64,000 nt of DNA from Eopsaltria australis (lineage: Eukaryota > Chordata > Aves > Passeriformes > Petroicidae), in contig JAVTVJ010001123.1 in the NCBI GenBank assembly GCA_034509425.1, forward strand, positions 62,001 through 126,000, in the 5' to 3' direction. The position numbers and the translations under genes are program-made. The notes beneath the pieces were generated by a model. The model was not told the DNA's origin and ran no database searches. It saw only the letters and a program-made list of their open reading frames with translations. Positions 1 to 11,580 of this stretch are shown here, piece after piece (position 1 is the stretch's first letter; the number at the start of each line of letters is the position of its first letter).

Positions 1-418
1 TCAAGTCCAACTGTCAAAACAGCACCATCACATTCACCATAAAACCATGTTCTCAAGTGCCACATCCACATGTTTTTTGAACTCTTCCAGAGATGGTGAC
101 TTCACCACTTCCGTGGATAGCTCATGTCAGGGCTGGACAACCATTTCAGTGAAGAAATATTCCCTAATACCCAACCTAAACCTCTCTTGGTGCAACTTGA
201 GGCTGTTTCCTTTCATCCTGTCATCTGTGAGAAGAGGCCAACCCTCACCTGGCTACATCCACCTTTCAGGCAGCTGCAGAAAGCGAGAAGGTCTCGCTCC
301 TTATCTCCAGACAGAATCCCCCCACCTCCCTCATCAGATTTGTGCTCCAGACCCTTCCCCAGCTCTGTTGTGCTTCTCTGGACACAATCCAGCACCTTAA
401 GGTCTTTCTCGTAGTGGA
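1..418 (-). mobile_element. CR1 LINE fragment, cut by the window edge
   Basis: It reads as the reverse complement of a CR1 3' end: tcaagtccaac, then agatggtgacttcaccactt, gaagaaatattccctaa and cctaaacctctcttggtgca. Homology fades after ctttctcgtagtgg near 418. It lies in the FGD3 intron left of the 564-656 exon, in the same orientation as the gene. Confidence 0.85.
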
Positions 419-563
419 AAAGCTGCATTGATCCAAAGAGATCCAAAGCTGGACTTTAGAATTTGATTATGTTTCACATTCATACAATGTTATGCGTTTG
501 GATTCCACAGGGATCCAAAGCTATCACGAAGCATTAAAAAAAGGGAAAAAAAGAGATGCAAAC

Positions 564-656
564 CTGCAGTCCTGCAATGTCCATCTTCTCCCGGACACTG
601 AACTTCTGGCCGATCAGCCTCAGTTTTGGCACACAGTACAGCACCATGCTGTTAAA
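564..656 (-). CDS. FGD3: FGD3 exon: PH1 domain strands (last exon in window)
   Basis: This 93 nt (31 codon) exon begins after an acceptor reading cttgcag and ends before GTTTGC. It starts in phase 0, following directly on LFL of the preceding exon. It encodes residues such as FNSMVLYCVPKLRL and KFSVREKMD, the beta-strand region of the first pleckstrin-homology domain, which in this family binds phosphoinositides and sits against the DH domain. The reading ends in phase 0 at GLQ. The next exon, expected to continue PH1, was not found in positions 1-563, so the gene leaves the window here. Confidence 0.92.
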
Positions 657-1159
657 CTGCAAGGAGGCAAGAGTTTAACTTAGGCAGTTGCATGCTGGAC
701 ACGGCCTGCATTGTGGAAGTTTAGGGCTCTGGTGTGTTTTACTCTAAAACATAGTTCTCAAGAAGAGATTTAAGGTGAAAGTGAGGCTGATGGATCATTA
801 CTGAAAGAAGTGGGCAGACAGAAACCTGTCACCCTGTCACTTCTCCCTTCTGCCCCTCACTCTGAATTTGACTGTCTTGAAAGCACAAGAGCCCTTCTCC
901 CAGTGTCAGTGAAAGCTGCCCAAACATCTCCTGCAGTAAGGTGGTTTGGCTGGAAACCGCCTCCCGTGGCACTCTGCAAAAACTCAGCCTCTGAGGAGGG
1001 AGATGGAAAAGGCCCCTTTGGGCCTGACCAGGCATCAGCAAAGGCACAGCATGGAAGAAAGAAGGAAATCCTTGAGGAGAAAACTGCTGCTCAGAAGGAG
1101 TAGCTGGGCTCATCTGGTGAATGCTTTTTCTCTTTTAGCTTAGGAAGATGGAAAAGTAC

Positions 1160-1299
1160 CACAGAATCATAGATCCAAGGATGGTTTGGGTTGGAAGGGA
1201 CCTTAATGCCTATCCCATTCCATCCCCTGCTGTGAGAAGGGACGCCTTCCAATAGACCAGTTTGCTCTAAAGCCCATCCAACCTGAGCACAACCCTGAA
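1160..1299 (-). mobile_element. Short CR1 LINE 3' end
   Basis: Starts with cacagaatcatagatccaag followed by ggtttgggttggaagggacc, the reverse complement of the CR1 3' terminus, and fades after cccatccaacctgag. About 140 bp in an FGD3 intron. Confidence 0.8.
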
Positions 1300-1325
1300 A
1301 ATTAAAGAGCAACTAAAACACTCAC

Positions 1326-1472
1326 CAGGAATAAATACCTATCCTGTGCTGTGCCATTCTTTGCTGAAAGTTTCTGAATGTGTCCTTCTTTAATGAGCTC
1401 ATTGGCTGGGTTAACAATATCCTCTTCACCACCCAGGCGCTCATAGACTTCCAAAAGCTTGTGCATCTTTTC
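1326..1472 (-). CDS. FGD3: FGD3 exon: end of DH domain and start of PH1
   Basis: A 147 nt exon (49 codons, phase 0 at both ends) between acceptor cctgcag and donor CTG|GTGAGTG. It encodes [18 protein letters not shown], the last helix of the DH domain and the DH-PH linker, followed by [17 protein letters not shown] and DRYLFL, the first strands of PH1. These blocks are close to mammalian FGD3 as recalled. The intron to its left contains a short CR1 at 1160-1299. Confidence 0.94.
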
Positions 1473-1749
1473 CTGCAGGTACAAACCCCCAGAAATTTAA
1501 ATCAGAAAAAAATATTCTATGTGGTCTATTGCTCACTGCATTGTTTCTGTGGTAAATGTATGTAAGTTGAAAGAAAACAGTCTTTCACTTCTGCTATAGC
1601 TTTGTATTTATATTAAAACCTGTTGCATACTCTACAGTACTATTTCCCACTCTGGATTAGTCATACTGGTTTAGTTATACCATTTAATGACATTTTGAGA
1701 TAAATTTATTTGATACTTTTAGACTGCTGCTATGCAGCAATAGATAAGT

Positions 1750-1803
1750 ATCATAGAATCATAACGGTTGAAATAAATCTCTGCAATGATCAACGCCAAA
1801 TAT
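1750..1803 (-). mobile_element. Probable decayed CR1 3' tail
   Basis: The string atcatagaatcataacggtt followed by a degraded tctctgcaatgatcaacgcc resembles an old CR1 3' end. Only about 50 bp can be recognised. Confidence 0.5.
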
Positions 1804-3230
1804 TAGTCTTTGGAACTTCAGAAGCAATGTGCAATAAAATCAATGGCCAAGTTGGAGACCTGTGCATTACCAAATAATTTCCAAGTTTTAATTTATTAAA
1901 CCAGTTTCCATCCCATGTTACAGACTAAGATTTCTGCTACAATATTGGTGATAATTTTTCAACTTCTGAGAAGTATCACCTCTTGTGTTTGCTGCTGATA
2001 CAAATTGGAGGTAGGTCTCCATCAGGAAGCACGGTCACATTCCACAGCTCTAAGCTACGTCTGAAAACTCAGCTGTCTGGGGAATGCTGTAGTCCTATGC
2101 AGGGGCCTCCATGGCCAAAAGTATCTCTGAAATACGCTAGCCAAAATGCTTAAAATATACTTTTAATGTCATACAGGCATCCTTATATCTCAGCCAAAAT
2201 TCTTTATGAAAGGTTTACTATTTCCTTTTCAGCAAATCACTGTTTCTACTTTACATTAAGTCATCTAAATACTGAGGTCCCTCTATACAATATGCAAATG
2301 GATGAAAGTGACTCATTGCCTTATTAAGCAGCGCAGAAGCTTTAGCAAGTCAAAATAAGGAAAGTCCATGTACATTTGGCACCTGAATGACAGCCTTTGG
2401 AAAGGTATAGCTTTCCAGCCCCAAGCTGGACAGACGTGTTCCAAATGGCACCGTCAGCAAATGGTCAGGAATTGAGGACCAAGACCAATTCAATTGCATC
2501 CAAATATATGCCCAAACACACCTCTAAATCGTGTGTCTACCTACCTACAGATTAAGCTGGAATTCCAGGTCTTTACACTCTTTGTTTACATCCATTTGAC
2601 TTGAGAATTCTCACAACAAATATACATCACACCAATTCCTGTCCTAATCAATTCTTGTGACCAACAATTAAACAAATGAACAGCAAAAAAAAACCATCAA
2701 AAAAGAAAAAAAACCTAATACCATTAAAATGAACGTACATTTTGCCAACAAAATGGAAGGTGGGGACTGTGAGCTAAAACAAGTAAGTAAATTGACTAAG
2801 CCAAAAAAGGCAGCAGATCTCTTCCACCAAATGGGATGATGGGCAAGAGATTCTACTAATTTTACAAACAAAGAGACAAACAAGCAAACAAACAACAATG
2901 ACCTCATCAAACTACATATTTTTTTAAAGGAGAAACTAGAACACTAAAAATAGATCCAAAACCCGAGGACTATTTGTACTTTTAGGAAAAGTCAGCTTTG
3001 TAAGCATGATTTATTTCTTCTACTACACCACAGTAGGAGTAAGCAGCCAACAATTAATTCAATCCTCCACTAACTTTTGGAGATTTTGCTACAGCACTTG
3101 CTTTCCTTTCAGTATGGCTTGGACCTCACGCAGCACAATTATTACAGCAGCCTTTCCAATGGGTTCTTGTGTACTATGAGAAAAAGCAACTGACACAGAA
3201 ACCAATGAGCCTGTTGTTTCATATTCCTGA

Positions 3231-3282
3231 TATCTGCAGAGATGTTGTATACAGCCTATCTGCAGAGATGCTGTATACAGCG
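3231..3282. repeat. 26 bp tandem duplication
   Basis: Two adjacent copies of a 26 bp unit beginning tatctgcagagatg, differing at about two positions (ttgtat against ctgtat, and the last base). Intronic; no function inferred. Confidence 0.8.
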
Positions 3283-4174
3283 CCTAGCAAAAGAGTTGTT
3301 AGAGGCCCCAAACCAGAAAAATTTCCACCAAAATATATCCTTATCAAGAGAACATGCCAGATTCAAATAGAAACAGACGGTTTTCTGTGTTTTCAGACAG
3401 ACTGACAATACGCAGACATCAGCTGGTGACTTCCCCATAGCAGCCACAGGAAACGTGGTCTCATGGTGTCCCCACCAGCTGTGGGACGAAGTAATGGTCT
3501 GACAGGGAAGGGAATATAAACCTTGCACCCTCAAATGGTCAGTGGGTGCTAAGCCAGATACACAGCATTTCAGGTCTCTTAGATACAAAATGTCCTGGGT
3601 GCACCAAAGGGATAACATCTGCAGCTACAAAGCCCGCTTACTTGAAGGTAATGCACTAGCTCTTCTACAAGTAAAATATGTGCTAATGTCCAAAACCTCC
3701 ACAGTCTGACTGCCCAGCTTTTGAAGCACAGCATTCCAAAGCTACTGATGCATGCAAAATGCACATTCTGGACACCTAAGATGAGCCAAAATCAAATCAA
3801 AGCAACCTTCATTCAGTTGAAGAGAGGTAGGACTAAAAAACCCAGTGTGAAAATCTGCAAGGACACCTTGTGAATGGACCTAATTGGAATACTTTCAACA
3901 CTTTCCAAGGAAAAGCAAATAAGGAGTTCTATGAAGACTTCCTTTTTCAACTCATTGGGTCCTTAAGAATGAGGGAAGTGGAATTTAAGCGCAACAACCC
4001 ACAGAAACTGCATTTACAATAAAAGGAACTCAGACATCCAACACATGTTTAAAACCTGACTGACAGGCAGATATTCCTCCCCAGTTACTGCACTGAGCCT
4101 GCTGCAATGGGAGGCCCTCAGTTTAGCCAAGTGCTTCAGTCAGATCATGATTCCATTGTGGAATTGCTACTCAC

Positions 4175-4233
4175 CATCTTCCGGATGGCTGCATTGGAAT
4201 GGTTTGCTGCTGTCGATATCAGCTCCAGTGACT
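4175..4233 (-). CDS. FGD3: FGD3 exon: DH domain helix (59 nt)
   Basis: A short 59 nt exon. Its first two bases complete a Lys codon begun in the previous exon, followed by 19 codons reading SLELISTAANHSNAAIRKM. The acceptor is tttcag and the donor ATG|GTGAGTAGC. The segment is part of the long C-terminal DH helix that contributes to the GTPase-binding face in Dbl-family GEFs. Its small size means ordinary ORF finding misses it; protein similarity and phase support it. Confidence 0.92.
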
Positions 4234-5020
4234 CTGAAATAAAGGTACCAACAGTTATGCATTTTCTAGATTATATCTTTTAATAGCACCTTGGGGGATG
4301 GGGTCACCTCCTTGATTATTGTTTTTCCTTCAAAACTGGTCTTAGTAAGCAACTGTAGACAGAATCACTTCTGCATGTTCAGCTGATCTAAGTTTCATCT
4401 CTCTCTCCTAAAAATCTAGATGAGCCAAAGCACACAGTGACAAAAAACTTCCAGTAGGTGATTCCTAGAAGGTGAGGGTTAAGTCTCACTTCCCAAGCAT
4501 ATTTTTAAGGCTGTTTTCCTAAAACAGAGCTTGCCTGCTTATGGCGATATGGACCCTGTTTTGGTTGAGATCAAAAACTCCTCATAATCAAGAGAAGTCC
4601 ATTTCCCCGGTTTCACCATATAAACAGAGTCTAACTGGTTTTCTTGGCAAGAAATACACATTTAAATACAATACAAATTTAAAACCATTCTTCCTTATTT
4701 CCTCTGGCTGCTGCAAGGATATCGTCCTGTCTTTGTCCTTGGCCACACAATGGATTATACAAAAATGTCAGATGTTCTACTACATTAAACTTCTACACAT
4801 TGTCACTGTTTATTTGCCAAAGCTGCTTCATTCCTAGAGCTGGGATTCCAACCCTTCTCTTCTCAACTCCAAAAGCATTCAAAATCCCTTTGTTTGCAAT
4901 AATTTGATTAATTCAAATCTCTATTTCTACCATAGTCCTGGGTTGTAAGCATCTGAACATGCGAAGAAAAAACTGCCCAAGATTTCATTGTGTTTTAGAC
5001 AGAGAGGAATTTACATGTAC
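4234..5020 (-). other. FGD3 intron, nothing recognised
   Basis: A 787 bp intron with ordinary AT-rich sequence; no repeat or conserved coding segment seen. Confidence 0.8.
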
Positions 5021-5159
5021 TTTCAGCATCTTTCCTGTCTGGAGATTCTTCTGGAAGTTTCTTTAAATAGTCCTTCAGGAGAAGCTCGTAACGAGGAATC
5101 CTTTGCACTGGTTCCAGCATGTGATGTTGCAAAGTCAGGTTTCCACACACCTCCTGTTT
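5021..5159 (-). CDS. FGD3: FGD3 exon: DH conserved region 3
   Basis: A 139 nt exon, 46 codons plus one base, with acceptor ccattacag and donor GAAA|GTACATG. It encodes [20 protein letters not shown] followed by [17 protein letters not shown], the most conserved segment (CR3) of Dbl-homology domains. In the family the P-Q-R-x-P-R-Y core and following helix contact switch regions of the Rho GTPase. The donor GTACAT is weaker than its neighbours' but phase and protein fit require it. A CR1 with an expanded tandem repeat lies about 130 bp upstream of the acceptor, in the intron. Confidence 0.94.
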
Positions 5160-5292
5160 CTGTAATGGAGGGAAAACAAGAACAGGAGGATTTGTTTTTT
5201 CCTGCTTTTGGTGTTTAACAGCAATGAAAAATGACCGTTCACATACAGCTAGAGGAGGGTACAGGAACTTCTCAAGCCATCATGGATCAACA

Positions 5293-6245
5293 GACTCAAG
5301 AGATTGGAAAAGACTCTTGAGGTGATCAAGTCCAAACATAAACCTAACACAGCCAAGGCCACCATTAAACCAAGTCCACAAGTGCTATATCTGCATTTCT
5401 TTTGAATTCCTCCAGGGATGGTGATCCCATCACTGTCCTGGGCAGCCTGTGCCAGTGCTGGACAACCCTTTCAATGAAGAAATTTTCCCTAATATCCAAT
5501 CTAAACCTTCCCTTGGCACAGCTTGAGGTCATTTCCTCCTGTGCTGTCCCTGTTCCCTGGGAGCAGAGCCCGACCCCCCGGGCTGTCCCCTCCTGTCTTG
5601 TGCAGTCCCCTCCTGAGTTGTGCAGAGCCACAGGGTCCCTCCTGAGCCTCCTCTTCTCCAGGCTGAGCCCCTTCCCAGCTCCATTCCCTTCCCTGGACAC
5701 TCTCCAGCCCCTCAAGGTCATTCTTGTTGTGGGAGGCCCAAAACTGACCCCAGGATTGGAGGTGTGTCCAGCACAGGGACGGGCACTGCCCTGGTCCTGC
5801 TGCCACAGCAGGGCTGGAACAGGCCAAGGTGTCCTGGTCCTTGTTGCCCTCCTGGGCTCCTGTTCAGCACAGGGACGGGCACTGCCCTGGTCCTGCTGCC
5901 ACAGCAGGGCTGGAACAGGCCAAGGTGTCCTGGTCCTTGTTGCCCTCCTGGGCTCCTGTTCAGCACAGGGACGGGCACTGCCCTGGTCCTGCTGCCACAG
6001 CAGGGCTGGAACAGGCCAAGGTGTCCTGGTCCTTGTTGCCCTCCTGGGCTCCTGTTCAGCCGCTGCCACCAGCACCCCCAGGGCCTTTCCTGCCAGCCCT
6101 TTCCAGCCCCTCTGGCTCAGCCTGGAGCTGCAGGAGCTGTTGTGACCCAAGGACAGGACCTGGCACTTGGCCTTGTTGAACCTCAAACCATTGGCCTCAG
6201 ACCCAGCCTCTCCAGATGCAACTGTGGAGCCTCCCTGCCTGACAG
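5293..6245 (-). mobile_element. CR1 LINE 3' part with ORF2 C-terminal remnant
   Basis: Nearly 1 kb of CR1 in reverse orientation, starting with a degraded attggaaaagactcttgagg and passing through gatcaagtccaaacataaac and gaagaaattttccctaatat. On the minus strand a 273-codon frame (6186-5365) starts MRFNKAKCQVLSLG and ends with GRFRLDIRENFF and HWHRLPR, which are C-terminal landmarks of the CR1 ORF2 reverse transcriptase protein. The usual domain between them is partly replaced by a 32-residue unit repeated three times. It is a truncated copy without a complete reverse transcriptase or endonuclease, sitting in the FGD3 intron upstream of the 5021-5159 exon. Confidence 0.88.
5769..6056. repeat. 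Perfect 3 x 96 bp tandem array inside a CR1
   Basis: Three copies of a 96 bp unit start at 5769, 5865 and 5961, each beginning cagcacagggacgggcactg and ending ctcctgtt. By eye the copies are identical base for base. After 6056 only the first bases (cag) recur before unique sequence. The unit is GC-rich and 96 is divisible by three, so the CR1-derived frame stays open across the array. Confidence 0.95.
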
Positions 6246-9029
6246 CAAATATCAGAGCTGACAGGTTTTATGTGAATCTTCATCCCACGTCCAGCATTTT
6301 CTGCCTATATCCAACAATCTTCTTCCAGAAGGCTCAGAAAAGCTCTTCCCATCCATGGCCCTGTGCAGCATTGTTCTCCAAACTACACGAAATCAGAATG
6401 CCCCCAGGGATACTTTGCTTGCCAGAGCTCAGGGTATGAGCAGCAGACACACTGCTCACACACCAGCTTTGAGAGGCAGAGCTCTCTCAAACTCTACTTC
6501 TTTTTCACTTGGGCAAGAAGGGGAGGAGGTTTGAGTCTGATTACACTGAACATCACCCAATAAGGCACCAACGTGCTCTGAGTACAATGGCACTGAGTAT
6601 TGCCGTGCACCTGTTTTCACAGTATCCCGTGAAGAAAAGGAATATTTCTATTTAAAAGAGGAGCGATGAGAATCTCAGTAAGAACCAGTAACCTGCTTTA
6701 AAGGGCACAGGAAGTTTCTGCTAGCGATGTAATCTGACTCCACAGCAGCATGTTAACCACAGACACACACAAGCTCTTCTACACAGCATTATTTTCACAT
6801 CAGCCCACTGATGTGGTCTGTTCTAGTGTAAACAGCCTCCCTATAACCATGTTAATATCACTGTGCATTTCACAGAGAAATGAACTTCTTTCAAGTATCT
6901 GCAACTTCCTCATAAATATTCCAGCTCACATCATGCTGATGACTTGCTCCATTCTCACTGCAAGACTGGAGATAATGGGATGAATTTCTGAGAGAAAAAT
7001 ATTAGCTATCCCTTCCAGAAATTCAAAGGACTAAACTTGCTTTCAAAAATACCTTGTCACAGTGTAACAGGGAGAGCAATATTTCTGTTTTGGGTAACTG
7101 AAATGAATTCATTACCTCCCAGAGTTTTACAGCACCAGAAAATACAGCTGTGATGGACAGAATCAGAGATTCCAGGGCACAGAACTTAACACTGCTAGCA
7201 TTTGGATTATATTCCTGAATCCACTTACTATAACCTTCTCCATAGTCCCTTTATTTCTGCAATAGGATGAACCTGAACATGGGACAGCAACAGGGAAGCA
7301 GAGGAGGAAGTCACTTTAAGGCCTACTGCATTCACATGCAGATATACCTTTCCGAAAAGGCAAAAGTTACAAATAGGAAAAGTTTCATGCTATGCAACAT
7401 TTAAAGTTTACCGAGTTTACAGTAGGATTTTTTAGTAGATAAATGTTTATTCTCTATTTAATTCATGTGAGAATACAAACCACATAAATATTTCTAATAT
7501 ATAAAAAGATAAATATATATTAAAATAATACATAATTTTTTATTAGATGTAGTATATTTTTAAAAGTACTTCTGTGATGGCATAAGGAGAAAGTTGACAA
7601 ACTAAGTCATAATAAACTCGTCAGCTATTAAGTTTTCGCCCCAGCAAGTAGATGTGAACTGAACAGAAAGTATTTTTATCTTCAAGGTCAGCTAAAACAA
7701 ACTTGATAAGTCACAGTCATCAACTTATTAGTAACATTTGATTTTTATTTTCTGCTTTCCCTAATTTAGCATAATTAGTACCAGTGAATGCCTTAAGCTG
7801 TATATTATATATATACTATTCCACTAGGTAGACAGTGCATCTCTGAAGGATCACAACATACTTCAGCTGGCATGTTGAAAACTATCAGTGGCTTTTGATA
7901 GTGCGGAGATATGTCAGATAAGCAGACTAAGCATTCTGGGTCCAGTCTCTGCCTCCTGCAGCTATGATCATTGAGCAACGAAGCAAAAGGTGTTCTGTAG
8001 GTGTGACTAAATAACCTATGGTGCAATTCTGTCATCAGCATCTCCTGCCTGCACTGCCAGTGCCCACACTGCCTGGCAAGAGTTCTGCTCTAGCAGCAGC
8101 AGAGCTGCTCATGGTCTGGAACACGTGCAGACCAACGGGTGACACACGTCATTTGTGTTGGAAGCTTGGTGGTGGGAAGACACAGGTGAATTTTAGGGAA
8201 GGGAGTTGCCTGTGCTGTAGGGAAAACAGTCCCAAATGGATTTACCCTGCAGTAAGTCATGCTTTGCCACAGGCTGAGGACAGCAAAACACAATGCTGCT
8301 GTGCATGCCCTAAGTGGGAGGAGGATGGGTATAGGCAGAAAAAGGGTAAGAAAAGGCCATTGGAGCAGCAGCGTGGCAGGAAAGGACCTCCCCCAGTCCT
8401 TGCTTCTCCAAACTTCTGTCTCAGTCTCTGACACAGCCCTAAGCCGCTACACAGGGCCTCTCCTCTCCTCTCCTCAGCTTGCTAGGGGATTACTTGATTC
8501 CCAACAGCTGGCCCAGCCACAATCCTCCCATTTAGGGCACGCAGCTGTGCTCCCTGCTCAGCTTAACCCACTCCTTGCCAGCCCTCCCCTCCCAAAGGAT
8601 GGTATCTGCCTTCTCAGGGCTGCTGCAGGGATGCTCATGAGTGTGCTGGAGCCTGCACCCTTCAGCTGGCCCAGGAGCCAAGCAGGACAGAGCAGGTTTA
8701 TGGATACATCAGCATAACCAGAGGTCTTCCGCTCTCCCTGAGCAGCTTTTTGTGCAATTATGAGAAAACACATGAAAATCTGTGTTAAGCATCCTCCTGT
8801 GGAGCTCTGATCCCAAGGGCTGCAGGCCACTTTAGAAACCTCAGGAAAACCAGACAAACAGCAGATGCTGTCAGTGACACATCCAAACTCAAGCACACCC
8901 ACCTCAGAATAAAAATGTATTTATTTGAAAAAAATAAATTTAGAAATGAGGAAGACCTATCCAAAAGAGTCAGAATTACTGGGCGAAGGGTGAAGTTTCA
9001 TTCTGTGACTTCTGATACTCCTCTTAAAC
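6246..9029 (-). other. FGD3 intron, no genes; AT-rich stretch near 7430-7570
   Basis: Unannotated intronic DNA. The stretch 7430-7570 is very AT-rich, with short ATATAT and TTAAAAT runs. ORFs here are short and unlike any family I know. Confidence 0.7.
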
Positions 9030-9260
9030 CACAGAATCATGGAATCTTTTGGGTTGGAAGGGACCTTGAAGACCATTCAGTTCAACCCCCATCCACTATC
9101 CCAGGTTGCTCCAAGCCCCATCCAACCTGGTCTTGAACAGTTCCAGGGATGGGGCAGCCACAGCTTCTCCAGGTGGCCTGTCCCAGGGCCTCACCACCCT
9201 CCCAGGGAAGAATTACTTTCTAATATACCATCTGACCCTGCCCTCTGTCAGTTTAAAACC
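9030..9260 (-). mobile_element. CR1 LINE 3' end
   Basis: Begins cacagaatcatggaatcttt and continues gggttggaagggaccttgaa, then cagttccagggatggggcag. About 230 bp in reverse orientation, inside an FGD3 intron. Confidence 0.85.
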
Positions 9261-9449
9261 ATATTAAAAATCAAAAAATTAAAAAATTAAAGCTTGAGTG
9301 GAAAAACTGTGTGTAAAATCTGTGTACCAGCAAAAGAAAATAAAGGAATGCCACTAAAATTGTGTACTTTTAGTATTAGTGCCTTATTATCTTGACAATG
9401 TGTGTTGTGAACTGGGAAACAAATAAACACACTGAACTGAGGAACTCTC

Positions 9450-9885
9450 ATTCCTGGTTTTGGCCAGCACAGAGTTAATTTTTTGCAGTATCTCGGAGGG
9501 GGAGTGGCCAGGGCTCCAGTGATACTGGATAACACCTCAGGTCGTTGCCAGGCTGGAAGAGAGAGTCTCACTGTAGAGGAGAAGGTTCCTTATGATGAAG
9601 CAAGTCTGGTACATGGAACATTTTGACAGATTCTGGTCCTGAACAGGAGGAGTTGTTTGGGTGATGTGTCTGCAGCTGGATTGAGCTCTGCACTCTCTCT
9701 TTAGTATACTTTTATTATTAATACTGTTGCTCTTACTGCTCATTTTCTTATCTCATTGATGTTTCCAGTAAATTGTTCTTACCTCAACCCATGATTTTTG
9801 CCTTTTGTCCTTCCAGCTCTCTTCTTCAGATGGTGCAGGGGGAGGGAGAAGGGAAAAAGGGCAGAGGGGGGAAGCAAGGGAGTGG
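9450..9885 (+). mobile_element. Diverged LTR-like repeat (avian ERV type)
   Basis: Contains ggttttggccagcacagagt followed by taattttttgcag near its start, and attattaatactgttgctct with ttcttacctcaacccatgat toward its end. The same landmarks occur at 29748-30085. They resemble the start and R-U5 part of a common avian ERVL-type LTR as I remember it. Boundaries are approximate and no target-site duplication was found. Confidence 0.6.
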
Positions 9886-9973
9886 CAGTGTGATTTCGGA
9901 GTCTCTAAATTGGGGAGTATCATTCCTAAAATGTGACAATCTCCAAGTCCTATTATGCCAATTAACAACATAC

Positions 9974-10130
9974 CTGTATATTCTGGACGACATCTTTGAA
10001 GGGAGAGGACCGCTGCATACACGTGTTCACTATGTCCATTGCCCTGTCAAAGTTCTTCACATATTCTCCATACATTTTCAGAAAAGGAGCAAGTTTCTGC
10101 AGGATATCTCCTAACCGTGGGTTGATGTTC
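9974..10130 (-). CDS. FGD3: FGD3 exon: DH conserved region 2
   Basis: A 157 nt exon. One base completes the Trp codon started in the previous exon, then 52 codons run from [20 protein letters not shown] through [14 protein letters not shown] to FKDVVQNIQ, ending in phase 0. The acceptor is ctttaccacag and the donor [31 protein letters not shown] is a hallmark block of the FGD family DH domain. A diverged LTR-like repeat ends within about 90 bp of the donor, inside the following intron. Confidence 0.95.
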
Positions 10131-11003
10131 CTGTGGTAAAGAGACAGGTAAGTACTGAAATCTCTGGAAATCAATGGTATCTCCAGAGAGAAAACACAGC
10201 TGAAAGATTTCCACAGTTGTCTCCCATATGCACAAGCACTTACACATATATGCAATCAAGATAGGCTAAGTTTAGTTTAAGGTAATCTATACAATACCCT
10301 AGATGAAACTTCAAACATGAATCCTGATGTACAAGGGATGATGTCTCTGCCCTCACTGTCTTAACTGAAGAGCAGACTGACTACACATCATAAAAGAAAC
10401 ATCTGTATATCTCTTCTGCCCAGCACAAAATCTTGTGGGAAACTTTTACTTATTAAAAATAATCTTTTCCACCACAGTCAAACATTTGAATTGGTTTTAA
10501 TGCAAAGAGATGGTTCAGTTCAGCTGGGTAATCCCTAGGGGCCAGCAACCCCAGACTGGAGCAGCAGTAGCCACACATCTCTCTCCTCCAAAGACACGGC
10601 CAGGCAGAGAGCCAGCCGTTCTTCCCCAGTCTGCCTGTGCAAGACCCTCTTTAGCCAGTTAGCAAGCTTCTATCCTCTTCTGACTCCCAGACTCCGCAGT
10701 TTTCCTCCCCTTTATTGCAGTTGTCCCTGCAAGTGCAGGGACTCTGTGCAAGTCAGGCACAGAAATGCTGAGACTCATTTATTCCTTCTGGTCACTGATG
10801 AATTGTGTGAAGACTGGACCCAGCCAAGAGAGAGGCAAGTCCTGGTCTTGTCTTGGTCAGTCAGAGCACCTAGAAAGGTCAGCACTATCTGCCCTGCCAC
10901 TGCAGGACACCGTGCAGCCCATGTGTCCCCTTAAATCGGATTTCCTAGATCTTTACAATTAACCTTTCTACCCATCACTGCATTTCTGCCTTATCTACAA
11001 CTT

Positions 11004-11075
11004 ACAGAATCAGAGAATCATTTAGGTTGGAAAAGACCTCCAAAATCAACAAGTCCCAGCTTCAACTTATTATGG
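11004..11075 (-). mobile_element. Short CR1 3' tail
   Basis: acagaatcagagaatcattt followed by aggttggaaaagacctccaa is the reverse complement of a CR1 3' end. About 70 bp. Confidence 0.8.
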
Positions 11076-11443
11076 TAGCCAAATTTTAATTGGTATTTGA
11101 AAATAGTTATTTCAGCTCTAGAGCCAAAAACAAGCTATTTCATTCCTTCCTAGTACTGCAATTTCATACCACTGCAACAATAGGAGAGCAGGAATGCAGT
11201 AAGGAAAACAGCTCTGGCAATACTTTGAACTGAAAAAAATGCTCACAATGTATTCTGGAAATTTTGTGTGCTCAGGCCTACTCCTTAAGTCAGAAATGTT
11301 TAAGAGACTTCATATTAACATATTAAATAACTAACATAACTACTGCATTAAACAATAAGAAACTTGGAATTAGACTAGGTCTTACTGTTGTTATAGTTTC
11401 TTGAAAATGTATTTTTAAAGTAATTGTAATGACAGCTACCTAC

Positions 11444-11580
11444 CATTCTTGTGTAATTCTTGTTTTGAGCTCAGGAAGAAGAAATTGTCCATGGAAACAA
11501 TAGATGGAAGAAATATTTGAGAAGATGCCTGTTATCACTTCAGATGAAATTCCTGCTTCAGATAATTTAGTGCAAAAAAC
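11444..11580 (-). CDS. FGD3: FGD3 exon: DH domain, first half
   Basis: A 137 nt exon, 45 codons plus two bases, starting after acceptor ctgcag and ending at donor AATG|GTAGGTAG. It encodes [20 protein letters not shown], then [20 protein letters not shown] and RITQE, with the split codon giving Trp. The stretch [10 protein letters not shown] separates FGD3 from FGD1 and FGD4, where the equivalent is LLPELEKRM (from memory). Confidence 0.94.

Larger units (their letters stand above)
1473..4174 (-). other. FGD3 intron, mostly unannotated
   Basis: A 2.7 kb intron between the 4175 and 1472 exons. Apart from the decayed CR1 tail and the 26 bp duplication listed separately, I see no exon, repeat family or RNA gene in it. 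Confidence 0.8.

Noticed and set aside
5402..6145. 247-codon plus-strand ORF over the 96 bp array
   Set aside because: It is the antisense of the CR1 ORF2 remnant; the minus-strand frame has the recognisable CR1 residues.
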